Shown here piece after piece: positions 43,010 through 51,757 of a stretch of DNA of 64,000 bases. A program made the translations under genes and the position numbers. This stretch comes from Thermohalobaculum sediminis (lineage in GTDB: Bacteria > Pseudomonadota > Alphaproteobacteria > Rhodobacterales > Rhodobacteraceae), in assembly GCF_023487995.1 (NCBI RefSeq), contig NZ_JAMFKN010000004.1, positions 280,514 to 344,513 on the forward strand, written 5' to 3'. Numbering within the stretch: the stretch's first letter is position 1; each line of letters starts with the position of its first letter. Below the pieces are notes generated by a model, which ran no database searches, had not been told where the DNA came from, and saw nothing but the letters and a program-made list of their open reading frames with translations.

Positions 43010-43744
43010 ATGACCAGTCTGATTGGTGCGCATGACCCCTGTCTGCAAGCGCCGGACGGGGACAGGCAGATTTCCTCCCTGCGGGCTGTGTGCCTTGCGG
43101 GCGTAACCGCGATCGCGCTGGCGCTGGCGCTGCCGGCGGCGGCGCAGCAGCAGGCGCCGAGCGTCGAGCCCGACACCCTTCAGCCGCCCGCCAACGAGGG
43201 CACGGACGGCGCGTCCGGCATGGCGGGAGGTGACGACGCGGCCGGGATGCCGACGACCGGGGACGCGCCCGATACCGGCACCGCGGGGATCGCCGCGCCG
43301 GCCGAGCCGGCAGAGCCGGACGAGCAGCCCGTGCCGTTCGATGGCCAGATCATCGCCCAGGAGGAGGGGACCTTCGCGGTCTCGGAACTGGTGGGCGCCG
43401 GCGTGACCGGAATGGATGGCGGGCAGATTGGCAAGGTCGACGATGTGCTGATGAACGATGAGAACCAGCTCGACGGCCTCGTCGTTTCGGCCGGTGGCTT
43501 CCTCGGGTTCGGCGCGAAGCGTGTCGGTATCGACATCTCGCGCGTCCGCATGGTCGAGGCGCCCACCGGGGAGAAGACGGTGATGCTCGACATCAACCTC
43601 GCCGAGCTCGAGCGCGCGCCGGAGTTTGTGTCGCTCGATGACCAGCGGCGCGCGGACGAGGAAGACGCGGCGCGCCAGGCCGTCGAGCGGGAGGCTCAGC
43701 AACGGGCCGGTCCGACGACGCAGCAGCAGCCGGCGACCGAGTGA
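43010..43744 (+). CDS. Exported PRC-barrel domain protein
   Basis: A 244-residue protein. A hydrophobic segment AVCLAGVTAIALALALPAAAQ at about 28-48 looks like a signal peptide with an unusually long N-region. A Pro/Glu/Asp-rich linker follows. The PRC-barrel spans about 125-205: FAVSELVGAGVTGMDGGQIGKVDDVLMNDENQLDGLVVSAGGFLG. It ends in a Gln-rich tail. A strong GGAAGGAGG site precedes the ATG. Such periplasmic PRC-barrel proteins are frequent in Rhodobacterales, often stress-linked. The function is not known. Confidence 0.8.
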   Translation: MTSLIGAHDPCLQAPDGDRQISSLRAVCLAGVTAIALALALPAAAQQQAPSVEPDTLQPPANEGTDGASGMAGGDDAAGMPTTGDAPDTGTAGIAAPAEPAEPDEQPVPFDGQIIAQEEGTFAVSELVGAGVTGMDGGQIGKVDDVLMNDENQLDGLVVSAGGFLGFGAKRVGIDISRVRMVEAPTGEKTVMLDINLAELERAPEFVSLDDQRRADEEDAARQAVEREAQQRAGPTTQQQPATE

Positions 43745-44167
43745 CGGCGCGACCTTGCGGGGGCGCGACGGCACGCCCGTAGCGCCCCTGGCGGGATCCG
43801 GGAGGGTGCAGGGCTTCGCGCTCGGCACGTCCTGCCAATCGTCGTTCCGTCGCTCCGGGAAGCCGGGTGGCGCGAGGTTTTCCTGCGCCAGCGATGTAGT
43901 CGTTCAATATATTTCGCGACATGGCGTTGATAATATTTAAGATGATGAATTTATGTTACATATTATAGAGATAAATTTTTTATTATCCAAAGAAATTCAA
44001 AATATTACAATGATTTTTTTTCGCAGGAATGGGAATTTCCCAGGGTTCGCGCGGTCTGTCTCGATGCCTGACGCCGCCGTGTTTGGCGCGGCGAGGCCAT
44101 GCGTCGCCGGTCTGCGGACCGCGGCGCGACAGCAATTGATGCAACGACACAGAATGGAGACACCAAA
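43745..44167 (+). other. Intergenic region with an AT-rich island upstream of the low-complexity gene
   Basis: About 420 bases. 43890-44035 is strikingly AT-rich compared with the rest of the window (runs such as TTTTTTATTATCC and poly-T at 44011-44020) and includes the palindrome GGGAATTTCCC near 44031. It probably holds the promoter of the gene at 44168. No ORF is supported. Confidence 0.6.
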
Positions 44168-46297
44168 ATGCGCTCGAGCAAATCACGCATGCAGCTTCTG
44201 GCGGCCACGAGTGCGATCGGGCTCCTGATCGGCACGGCCGGGGCCGATGCGTTCCCGCTTGTCAACGATCGCGGCTTTGCAGGCGGCTTCACCGCGCAGC
44301 CTGCGGTGATGGCTGGCGGCGCACCCCCGATCATCCTCGCCCAGGCCGATGGAGGCGACGGTGGCGGCGACGGGGGTGCCGATGGCGGTGCCGATGGTGG
44401 CGCCGATGGCGGCGCAGACGGCGGTTCCGACGGCGGTGCGGATGGTGGCGCGGACGCGGGCGCGGACGCTGGTGCTGACGCCGGCGCGGACTCCGGTGGT
44501 GGTGCCGGTGCCGACGCCGGTGCCGACGCGGGCGCCGATGCCGGCGGCGACTCGGGTGCCAGCGCGGGCGGCGACGCCGGTGCCGATGCTGGCGCCGATG
44601 CTGGCGCCGATTCCGGCGGTGACAGCGATGGCGCCTCGGCCAGCGGCGGCTCCGACGCCTCGGCCGGTGTGGGCGATGGCGGCGCCTCGGCCTCGGCCTC
44701 GTCCGGTGCTTCCGCCAGCGCCTCGGGTGACGGTTCCGCCAGTGCCTCGTCCTCGGCCGGCGCCGAGGCTTCGAGCAGCGACACGGGCAGCAGTGCCGGC
44801 GCGACGTCAGATTCCTCGGCCGCGGCCAGCGGAACGGACGCGTCTGCGGACACGTCGTCGAGCGCGGGCGTCTCGGGCGACGGGGTCTCGGCCTCGGGCG
44901 GCGCCGAGGCGGGCGCCTCGGTCGATGGTCCGGGCTCGGCGGCAGCCGGCTCGGCGGCCTCGGCGGGCGTCGCCTCGGATGGCGACGGCGCGACCGGTCA
45001 GGCCTCGGCCACAGGCGCGGCCGGTGTCGATGGTGACGGCAGCGCTGGCGTGAGCGCGGGCGCCGAGGCTGGTGCCGCGCTTGGCGGTGCGGCCGCGGAT
45101 GCCGGCGCGAGCACGGATGCCGGAGTCGAGGGGCCGGGCTCGGCCGCCGCGTCGAGTGGCGCGGGCGCGAGCGTGGGTCTTGGCGACGACGGTGCCTCCG
45201 CCGAAGCCGGCGCCGAGTTCGGCGCCTCGGTCGAGGGTGACGGCGCCGCGACCGGGACGGCCGGCGCGACCGCGGGGGCCGAATTCGGCAATGACGCCGG
45301 CTTCGGCTCGGCGGCCGGCGCTGCGGATGTCTCGGCCGGTCTCGATGGCCCGGGTTCGATCGGCGGCACGGCTGGTGCCGGTGCTAGCGCGGGGATCGGC
45401 GACGATGGCGGCATCTCTGCGGCCTCGGATGCAGCGGCCGGCGCCTCGGTCAATGGCGAAGGCACGGCCGAGGGCGCCACGAGCACCGGCGCAAGCGTCG
45501 GCATCGGCGAGGCGAACGCGGCCGAGGCGAACTCGGCCACCGCGGGCGGCCTGTCGGGCCCGGGTGAACTCGGCCTCGGCTCCGATGCGGCGGCCTCGCT
45601 CTCGGACCTCGACGGCACGCAGTCCGGCTCCGCCGCGGCAAATGCCGAGGGCGCGGTCGACGGAGCCGGCGCGGTCTCGGGCACGGCGGGCGCCTCGGTC
45701 GGCCTCGGCCTCGACACCGGGACGCCGGGCAACGCCGATGCGACCGCCGATGCGGCGGCCGACGGCGCGTCCTCGGCCGACATCTCGGCCGGCGCGACCG
45801 CGCAGGGCACCCGCAGCGAGACGGGCGTGAGCGTCGACGTAGGCACGCATTCCGACGCCAACGCCACCGGCGCCCCGGTCGACCCGGCCGACGACGACGA
45901 TGCCGCGGCCGACGAGAGCGAGCCCGCGCCCGCCGATGACGACCAGGCGATGGTCGGCGACGACGAGGAAACCGTCGGTAGCCGCGCCTTCTCGAAGTCG
46001 CGCAGCAAGGCGATCTCGACGCCGCATATGTCGAAGAGCATCAGCCATTCGATCTCGAAGGCGCAGACCGTCGGCGACGAGGACATGGCCCAGGCCGTCT
46101 CGCACGCGGTGGCGCAGGCGATGGCGCTCGACACGCCCGGCACGACCCGGACCGACACGCGGACCAACACCAGCGCGCGGTCGCGGGGCGACGCCGCGGC
46201 GGATGCCGAGGCCGCGGCCGATGCCGAGGTGGCCGAGGACGGCACCCGCTCGGCCGAGACGTCGGTGAGCACGGGCGCGAGCGTCGGCCTCGACTAA
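44168..46297 (+). CDS. Large exported Asp/Gly/Ala/Ser low-complexity protein
   Basis: A 709-residue protein. A signal-like N-terminus (MQLLAATSAIGLLIGTAGADA) is followed by dozens of imperfect short repeats: GADGGADGG, then GADAGADAG, then SASAS/GASV-type segments such as SGAGASVGLGDDGASAEAG. The sequence is nearly free of aromatic and basic residues and shows no cysteine. A more complex C-terminal part begins near residue 600 (SRAFSKSRSKAISTPHMSK, then AQAVSHAVAQAMALD). Strongly acidic, probably extended and secreted. No known domain; the repeats are silk-like. A GGAGA site precedes the ATG at 44168, and a hairpin terminator follows. Real coding is supported by consistent frame bias over 2 kb. 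Confidence 0.75.
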   Translation: MRSSKSRMQLLAATSAIGLLIGTAGADAFPLVNDRGFAGGFTAQPAVMAGGAPPIILAQADGGDGGGDGGADGGADGGADGGADGGSDGGADGGADAGADAGADAGADSGGGAGADAGADAGADAGGDSGASAGGDAGADAGADAGADSGGDSDGASASGGSDASAGVGDGGASASASSGASASASGDGSASASSSAGAEASSSDTGSSAGATSDSSAAASGTDASADTSSSAGVSGDGVSASGGAEAGASVDGPGSAAAGSAASAGVASDGDGATGQASATGAAGVDGDGSAGVSAGAEAGAALGGAAADAGASTDAGVEGPGSAAASSGAGASVGLGDDGASAEAGAEFGASVEGDGAATGTAGATAGAEFGNDAGFGSAAGAADVSAGLDGPGSIGGTAGAGASAGIGDDGGISAASDAAAGASVNGEGTAEGATSTGASVGIGEANAAEANSATAGGLSGPGELGLGSDAAASLSDLDGTQSGSAAANAEGAVDGAGAVSGTAGASVGLGLDTGTPGNADATADAAADGASSADISAGATAQGTRSETGVSVDVGTHSDANATGAPVDPADDDDAAADESEPAPADDDQAMVGDDEETVGSRAFSKSRSKAISTPHMSKSISHSISKAQTVGDEDMAQAVSHAVAQAMALDTPGTTRTDTRTNTSARSRGDAAADAEAAADAEVAEDGTRSAETSVSTGASVGLD

Positions 46298-46343
46298 GCC
46301 CGCGGCATCAGCCGCACCGGGGCGGCCTTGCTCGCCCCCATCG

Positions 46344-46368
46344 CCCGGCCCCCGCACGGGGGGCCGGG
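46344..46368 (+). terminator. Terminator after the low-complexity gene
   Basis: A 10-bp stem CCCGGCCCCC / GGGGGCCGGG with a 5-base loop, followed by TTT, 46 bases after the stop. Confidence 0.65.
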
Positions 46369-46479
46369 TTTCCGACCGAAACGCGGAACCGACGCCCGGG
46401 GGGCAACCCGATGCGACCGATCGCAGCGCTGGATGGCCGTCGCGCGGCCGTCGTTCCCACGACAGAGGAATGACGAAAG

Positions 46480-47445
46480 ATGACGCGATTTTCGATCACT
46501 CCCCTTGCACTTCTCATCGCCGGCACGCTTGCCGCCTGCGGCGGGGCCAAGTTCACCGCGGGCGGGCGCGACTTGCCGGTGCCTGACGATCCGGGCCTAT
46601 ATGCGCTCACGCGCAGCGGCGAGTTGCGGCGGCTCGACGGCTCCCCCTCGTGGGAGCGCGAGACTTGGGCGAGGCGCTCGGACCTCTCTCCCGATGTCGA
46701 GTTCATCGTCCACGAGCCCGGCATCGGCGGGGCCGCCGGCAATGGCGCCGCGCCCGCCGGGTTGTGGCGCGTTGCCTGGGTGCGCAGCGACATCCTGCCC
46801 ACCGGGGCAGCGGCGCCCGCGCAGGGCAGCGAATGGGTCCAGGCGGGGCTAGACACCCAGTCGCAGCCCGTCGCCGCGACGTGGCACCCGGAGATCAGGG
46901 GCCTGTTCCACCTCGCGCCAACCTCGCCGCTGGCGCCCGGGCTCTACGAGCTGAGGCTCGAGGGCGGAAGCGGCGAGCGCGCGCGTATCGGTGTCGCGTG
47001 GAGCTCGGTCGACAGGCGCGAATATGCCGCCGCGAACTGCGTCGACCGCATCGTCGGCGAGCCCGTGCGCTTCCAGCCCTGCGGCGCGGCGAGCGGCGCC
47101 GGCGTGGTCCAGGCGGCACGCGCGATGGCGCCGCAGCCGATCGGTGCGCCACCTTCGCCGCAACCCGTCGCGGCGGCGCCGCCGCTGCGGATCACGCTGG
47201 CCGACCCGGTGCGCGAGGATGACGGGCTGCGCATCCGCGGCACGGTGGTCAACACCTCGGCCCAGGCGCGGCGCGTCCCGATGCTGCAGGGGACCATCCT
47301 CGACGCGTCCGGGACGCCCGCCGACCGGTGGTTCTTCTCGGCGCTCGAGCCGTCGGTCGGGCCGGGGCAGGAGGTGAGCTTCACCTCGTGGCGGCGCGCG
47401 CCGCCGGGCGCGGCTCGGCTCGATGTCGATTTCGTCGCCCGGTGA
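46480..47445 (+). CDS. Predicted lipoprotein of unknown function
   Basis: A 321-residue protein with a lipoprotein signal (LALLIAGTLAAC, lipidated Cys near residue 20). The mature part has segments like LPVPDDPGLYALTRSGELRRL and LAPTSPLAPGLYELRLEGG, suggesting a beta-rich domain. A C-terminal region, LRITLADPVREDDGLRIRGTVVNTSAQARRVPML, resembles DUF3426/FxLYD-like domains that occur in envelope proteins. The family is not firmly recognised. It lies between the low-complexity protein and another exported protein on the same strand, so it may belong to the same surface function. Confidence 0.72.
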   Translation: MTRFSITPLALLIAGTLAACGGAKFTAGGRDLPVPDDPGLYALTRSGELRRLDGSPSWERETWARRSDLSPDVEFIVHEPGIGGAAGNGAAPAGLWRVAWVRSDILPTGAAAPAQGSEWVQAGLDTQSQPVAATWHPEIRGLFHLAPTSPLAPGLYELRLEGGSGERARIGVAWSSVDRREYAAANCVDRIVGEPVRFQPCGAASGAGVVQAARAMAPQPIGAPPSPQPVAAAPPLRITLADPVREDDGLRIRGTVVNTSAQARRVPMLQGTILDASGTPADRWFFSALEPSVGPGQEVSFTSWRRAPPGAARLDVDFVAR

Positions 47446-47535
47446 CCGCACCCCGCGTGGCTGTCGGTGCGTGCGCCCCGACGGCGCCCGACGGCTGCGG
47501 AACAACCCGACCGATCCTGAATGGAGGATGCCAGC

Positions 47536-47922
47536 ATGTTCGAACGTGCCGTGATCGTCGCGGGCATCGCGACGCTGCTCGTCGCGAGCCTCGGGCTCGC
47601 CGCAGACCCGCCGGTGCCGCCGTCGCGCGATGGCGCTGCGGCTGCGGGGGCCAGGATGGAGGAGGATGCCATGCCGAAAGCTTCGCCCGATGATCGAAAG
47701 GCTCCGTCCACGCGTGCCTCGGCCAGCGCCTCAGCCTCGGCCTCGGCCTCTGCGACCGCGCGCGCGGGGTCTGGCGGCACCGATTGCGCCGCCGATGCCG
47801 CGGCGAGCGTCGAGCGCGACGGCAAGCGCATCAGCGCCCAGCGCTCGCGGCGCACCGAGGCCAGCGACGGCGGATGCAGTGCCGAGGCCCGCGCAAGCAC
47901 GGGCGACGCCCCCGGCGAATGA
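47536..47922 (+). CDS. Small exported protein with an (Ala-Ser)n tract
   Basis: A 128-residue protein. A signal peptide (VIVAGIATLLVASLGLAADPP) is followed by a charged stretch, an ASASASASASATA tract near residues 58-70, and a C-terminal part with two cysteines (GTDCAADAAAS and DGGCSAEARA) that could form a disulfide. GGAGG lies eight bases before the ATG at 47536. A strong hairpin follows the stop. The composition echoes the large low-complexity protein upstream, suggesting a shared origin or function. No family recognised. Confidence 0.6.
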   Translation: MFERAVIVAGIATLLVASLGLAADPPVPPSRDGAAAAGARMEEDAMPKASPDDRKAPSTRASASASASASASATARAGSGGTDCAADAAASVERDGKRISAQRSRRTEASDGGCSAEARASTGDAPGE

Positions 47923-47935
47923 CACGAGCCGCATC

Positions 47936-47965
47936 GCCTGCGCCCGACGCTGATCGGGCGCAGGC
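47936..47965. terminator. Hairpin between the small exported gene and the LacI-type gene
   Basis: Perfect 12-bp stem GCCTGCGCCCGA / TCGGGCGCAGGC with a 6-base loop, 14 bases after the stop at 47922. Lies between convergent genes and could serve both. No clear T-run. Confidence 0.6.
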
Positions 47966-48027
47966 GCCCGCGCGCCGGGCGGCAATCGGCGAGCGCGAAG
48001 GCGTGATGCCGGGGCCCAGCGGACCTC

Positions 48028-49038
48028 TCAACCAGGCGGTTGCAGCGAGCCGCGATCGACGAGCGTCGTCCCGAACATGGCGCTCTCGACGCCATCCTCG
48101 CCGGCCCGCATCCTCAGCAGCACCCGGGCGGCCGTCTGTCCCATCAGGCGGTGCGGCACACGGACGGTGGTCAGCGGCGGGTCCAGCAGCTGCGCGAGCT
48201 CGATGTCGTCGAAGCCGGTGACCGACACGTCGCGCGGCACGCGCAGCCCGGCCACGCGGATCGCGAGCATGGCGCCTGCCGCGAGGACATCGTTGCCGCA
48301 GATGATCGCCGTCGGCCGGGGCGCCCGGGCGAGGAGGCGCGCCGCCGCCTCGCGGCCGGCTTCGAGCGTGTAGGCGGCCTCGACCAGGTTTCCCGCATCG
48401 AGGGCAAGGCCGCGCGCCGCCATCGCCTCGCGCACGCCGGCGAGGCGCGCCGCCGCCCGGTCGTTGCCGAGGGTGATGCCCGAGATCATGGCGATCCGCC
48501 GGTGGCCGAGGTCGAGCACCCGATCGGCCAGGCCGCGCGCCGCGGCGCGGTTGTCGAAGCCGATGCAGGTCCATGGGCAATCGGCGCGCCAGGTCCAGAC
48601 GACCACGAAGGGCATGCCGCGCCGCCGCAGCAGTTCGTAGCTCTCGGGGTCGCGAGCCTCGCCGATCAGCACGAGGCCGTCGATGCCGCGCCCGAGCAGG
48701 GCGCGGATCTGCCGGGCCTCGCGGGCCGGGTCGTAGTTCGAGGTCGCGACCAGGAGCGTGACGCCGGCCGCAGCCAGTTCCTCCTCGAGCGTTTGAAGGC
48801 CCCGGGCGAAGATCGCGTTCTCCATGGTCGGGATCACGGCGCCGATCGTGTCCGTCCGGTTCGAGGCGAGCATGCGGCCGCCGAAGTGCGGCGTGTAGCC
48901 GAGTCGGGCGATGGCCGCCTCGACCCGCTCGCAGGTCTCGCGCCGCACGCGCGCGGAATCGTTCAGCACCCGCGAGACGGTCGCGGTCGAGACCCCGCTG
49001 GCGCGGGCGACATCCTCGAGCGTGGGCTGCGGCTTCAT
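48028..49038 (-). CDS. LacI-family transcriptional regulator of the sulfonate dehydrogenase gene
   Basis: A 336-residue regulator. The helix-turn-helix and hinge read TLEDVARASGVSTATVSRVLNDS, with a periplasmic-binding-protein-like sensor domain afterwards (TIGAVIPTMENAIFARGLQTLEEEL, CGNDVLAAGAMLAIR, SVTGFDDIELAQLLDPPLTT). The ATG at 49038 faces the HpsN-like gene across 290 bases containing three LacI-type palindromes. It probably represses that gene, and perhaps itself, until a sulfonate or breakdown product binds. The ligand is inferred from context only. Confidence 0.9.
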   Translation of the reverse strand: MKPQPTLEDVARASGVSTATVSRVLNDSARVRRETCERVEAAIARLGYTPHFGGRMLASNRTDTIGAVIPTMENAIFARGLQTLEEELAAAGVTLLVATSNYDPAREARQIRALLGRGIDGLVLIGEARDPESYELLRRRGMPFVVVWTWRADCPWTCIGFDNRAAARGLADRVLDLGHRRIAMISGITLGNDRAAARLAGVREAMAARGLALDAGNLVEAAYTLEAGREAAARLLARAPRPTAIICGNDVLAAGAMLAIRVAGLRVPRDVSVTGFDDIELAQLLDPPLTTVRVPHRLMGQTAARVLLRMRAGEDGVESAMFGTTLVDRGSLQPPG

Positions 49039-49083
49039 AGGCGGGGGAGGGCTCCGGTGCGGCGCGATCTTAAAGTTAGGAAA

Positions 49084-49137
49084 GAAAGCGCTTTCAGTCA
49101 AAATGTAAGCGCTTGCATATCGAATGAAAGCGTTTAC
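49084..49137. promoter_or_regulatory. Three evenly spaced LacI-family operators
   Basis: GAAAGCGCTTTC at 49084-49095 (perfect palindrome), GTAAGCGCTTGC at 49105-49116 and GAAAGCGTTTAC at 49126-49137. Their centres are exactly 21 bp apart, about two helical turns, so bound repressors would line up on one DNA face. They lie between the divergent regulator and the HpsN-like gene. Confidence 0.8.
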
Positions 49138-49207
49138 GGTGACGATTATATCGAATCGGGCGCGCATTGGCTGCAAGCTCGCGCGATGATGCGGGGGTGC
49201 CGAGATG

Positions 49208-49238
<31 letters not shown>

Positions 49239-49326
49239 CGCCGCGCATCGATCCATTGCCGTGCGCGCCGCCTGCTGCCGGCGATCCCGGCCATCCTTTG
49301 CCCCGATATGCGCAAGTGAGGCTCCG

Positions 49327-50634
49327 ATGAACGTCCAGTACCTCAAGAAGGCCGCGAAGAAGTCCACCGACGATGCGGGCGACGTGCGCGCCACCGTGCA
49401 GGCGATCCTGAACGAGATCGAGGCCGGCGGCGACGAGGCGGCGCGGCGCTACGCCGCCAAGTTCGACCGCTACGAGGGCAATGTCGTCCTGACGCGCGAA
49501 GAGATCGAGGCGGCGGCAGCACAGGTGCCCGGGCGGCTCAAGGACGACATCCGTTTCGCCTGGGACAACATCCGCCGCTTTGCCGAGGCGCAGAAGGACA
49601 CGATCCGAGACATGGAGATCGAGGTCACGCCCGGCCTGATCGCGGGACAGAAGGCCATCCCCTGCCAGGCCGCGGGCTGCTATGTCCCGGGCGGGCGCTA
49701 CAGCCACATCGCCTCGGCGATCATGACGGTGACGACGGCCAAGGTGGCGGGCTGCGGCCACATCGCGGCCTGCTCGCCGCCTCGTCCGGGCGTCGGCATC
49801 GCGCCCGCGATCGTCTACACGGCCGATCTGTGCGGCGCCGACACGATCCTTGCGCTCGGCGGGGTGCAGGGCATCGCCGCGATGACGTTCGGCCTGTTCG
49901 GCCTGCCGAAGGCGGACATCCTGGTGGGCCCCGGCAACCAGTTCGTGGCGGAAGCCAAGCGCATCCTGTTCGGCCGCGTCGGCATCGACATGTTCGCGGG
50001 CCCGACCGACAGCCTGATCCTGGCGGACGCGACGGCGGACCCTCATGTCGTCGCCTGGGACCTGGTGGGGCAGGCCGAGCACGGCTACAACTCGCCCGTC
50101 TGGCTCGCCACCACGCACCGGCCGCTGGCCGAGAAGGTGCTGGACCTGGTGCCCGGCTACATCGCGACGCTGCCCGAGCTGAACCGCGAGAGCGCGGCCG
50201 CGGCGTGGCGCGACATGGCCGAGGTGATGGTCGTGGCCGACCGTGAGGGGCTGGCGCAGGTGGCCGACGCCTATGCGCCTGAGCATCTGCATGTGCAGGC
50301 GGCCGATCTCGACTGGTTCCTCGGCCGGCTGCGCTGCTACGGCTCGCTGTTCCTTGGCGAGGAGACCACGGTGGCCTTCGGCGACAAGTCGGCCGGGCCG
50401 AACCACGTCCTGCCGACCTCGGGCGCCGCGCGCTACACGGGCGGGCTCTCGGTCCACAAGTACATGAAGGTGGTGACATGGCAGCGCGCGACGCGCGAGG
50501 GCGCGAAGCCCGTGGCCGAGGCGACGGCGCGTATCTCGCGGCTCGAGGGCATGGAGGGCCATGCCCGAACCGCCGACATCCGCCTGGAGAAGTATTTCCC
50601 GGACGAGTCCTTCAACCTCGCGGCGACGGACTGA
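49327..50634 (+). CDS. hpsN: HpsN-like sulfopropanediol dehydrogenase (histidinol dehydrogenase family)
   Basis: A 435-residue NAD-dependent dehydrogenase of the histidinol dehydrogenase fold. It has CYVPGGRYSHIASAIMT, ALGGVQGIAAMTFG, VGPGNQFVAEAKRILFG, FAGPTDSLILAD and the catalytic Glu-His pair in DAYAPEHLHV. The N-terminus (MNVQYLKKAAKK) and absence of his-operon neighbours match the HpsN group of roseobacters, which oxidises (R)-2,3-dihydroxypropane-1-sulfonate to (R)-sulfolactate. The LacI regulator opposite and the cysteate lyase 1.1 kb downstream support a sulfonate role. Substrate specificity cannot be proved from sequence. Confidence 0.78.
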   Translation: MNVQYLKKAAKKSTDDAGDVRATVQAILNEIEAGGDEAARRYAAKFDRYEGNVVLTREEIEAAAAQVPGRLKDDIRFAWDNIRRFAEAQKDTIRDMEIEVTPGLIAGQKAIPCQAAGCYVPGGRYSHIASAIMTVTTAKVAGCGHIAACSPPRPGVGIAPAIVYTADLCGADTILALGGVQGIAAMTFGLFGLPKADILVGPGNQFVAEAKRILFGRVGIDMFAGPTDSLILADATADPHVVAWDLVGQAEHGYNSPVWLATTHRPLAEKVLDLVPGYIATLPELNRESAAAAWRDMAEVMVVADREGLAQVADAYAPEHLHVQAADLDWFLGRLRCYGSLFLGEETTVAFGDKSAGPNHVLPTSGAARYTGGLSVHKYMKVVTWQRATREGAKPVAEATARISRLEGMEGHARTADIRLEKYFPDESFNLAATD

Positions 50635-50726
50635 GGCGAACGGCGCGGGTGCCGGCAGAGATCGGGTCACGCGGCCGTCCGCGTCGCCTGCCTGCCTCGC
50701 GCGTTCGGCGGCCGCGGCGTGCGAGG

Positions 50727-51647
50727 TCAGGCGTCGCCCGCCGGCCCGAAGGCGCTCGCGGACCACTCCTGGAACAGCTCCCAGACGGCACGCTCGGCCT
50801 TGCCCGGCTCGCCCGTCAGGCGCACGCCCATGACGTTCAGCTGGCAGGCGGGCAGCCGGTCCGACAGATCGGCGAGCCTGCCTGCGGCGATCCGCTCGGC
50901 CGCGAGCGAGGCCGGCACCCAGGCGATGCCAAGGCCCGCCGCCGCCAGCTCGAGCATCGCAAAGGCGAGGGCCGTCTCGACCCTCGGCACCGGGCTCGCC
51001 ATGCGACGGAGTGTGGGCAGGATCTCGCGGTCGATGACCTGGCCGAAAAAGACGTCGCCCGGATAGGCGATGTAGGGCAGTTCGCTTCCATCGGGCCAAC
51101 CCTTGGGCGTCACGTCCGGCCGGCAGACGGGGATCAGCCGGTCCGTGCCGATGGCGATCGTCTGGATGTAGCCGGCCGCAATGGTGAGCGTCTCGTCCGG
51201 CAGGCCATAGACAAGCGCGACCTCGGCCTGCCGCGACAGAAGGAGCGCGAAGCATTCGTCGAGATTGGCCGAACGCAGGCGGATATAGATGTCGCCCTGC
51301 CGCTCCTGCACGCGGCGGACCAGCCCGGGCGCCATCGCCGCGGTCAGCGAGTGCTGGCTCGCCACCACGATGCGGTTGGCGGCGATTCGCTCGCCGCGCC
51401 GCAGGTCCTCGACTAGTTGGCGCAGCGTGCCCACCAGCCGCAGGATCTGGTCGTGCTGCAGCTCGGTCGTCGGGCGAAGCTGCACGGGCTTTCGCGTCCG
51501 GTCGAACAGCTCGACGCCCACGAAGTCCTCGATGTTCTGGATGCGGCGCGAGAAGGCCGACTGGGTGAGATGCCGCCGCTCGGCGGCTTCGCTGAACGAG
51601 CCGGTCTCGGCGACGGCGAGGATGTCTTCCAGCCACTCGAGTCGCAT
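50727..51647 (-). CDS. LysR-family regulator divergent from cuyA
   Basis: A 306-residue LysR regulator. The helix-turn-helix reads [41 protein letters not shown], followed by an effector domain with [20 protein letters not shown] and [12 protein letters not shown]. It is divergent from the CuyA-like gene with a 110-base gap, the usual layout for a LysR activator and its target. The shared gap is less GC-rich than the flanks. Cysteate or a product is the likely effector, by context only. Confidence 0.88.
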   Translation of the reverse strand: MRLEWLEDILAVAETGSFSEAAERRHLTQSAFSRRIQNIEDFVGVELFDRTRKPVQLRPTTELQHDQILRLVGTLRQLVEDLRRGERIAANRIVVASQHSLTAAMAPGLVRRVQERQGDIYIRLRSANLDECFALLLSRQAEVALVYGLPDETLTIAAGYIQTIAIGTDRLIPVCRPDVTPKGWPDGSELPYIAYPGDVFFGQVIDREILPTLRRMASPVPRVETALAFAMLELAAAGLGIAWVPASLAAERIAAGRLADLSDRLPACQLNVMGVRLTGEPGKAERAVWELFQEWSASAFGPAGDA

Positions 51648-51757
51648 GCTGCCCTCTATGTTGCAGGATGCGCATCTTAACTCGAGAATTTCGAAATTGT
51701 ATGCGGATTTCCGCTATGCCAGACTCGCATCATGCAAGTTTGGATAGGACGCGACTC

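Noticed and set aside
44031..44041. Palindrome GGGAATTTCCC before the low-complexity gene as an operator
   Set aside because: Single short site with no second copy and no regulator to match.
44360..44640. Short DNA repeats here as a CRISPR array
   Set aside because: Repeats are imperfect 6-18-base codon repeats inside an open frame, without unique spacers or cas genes.
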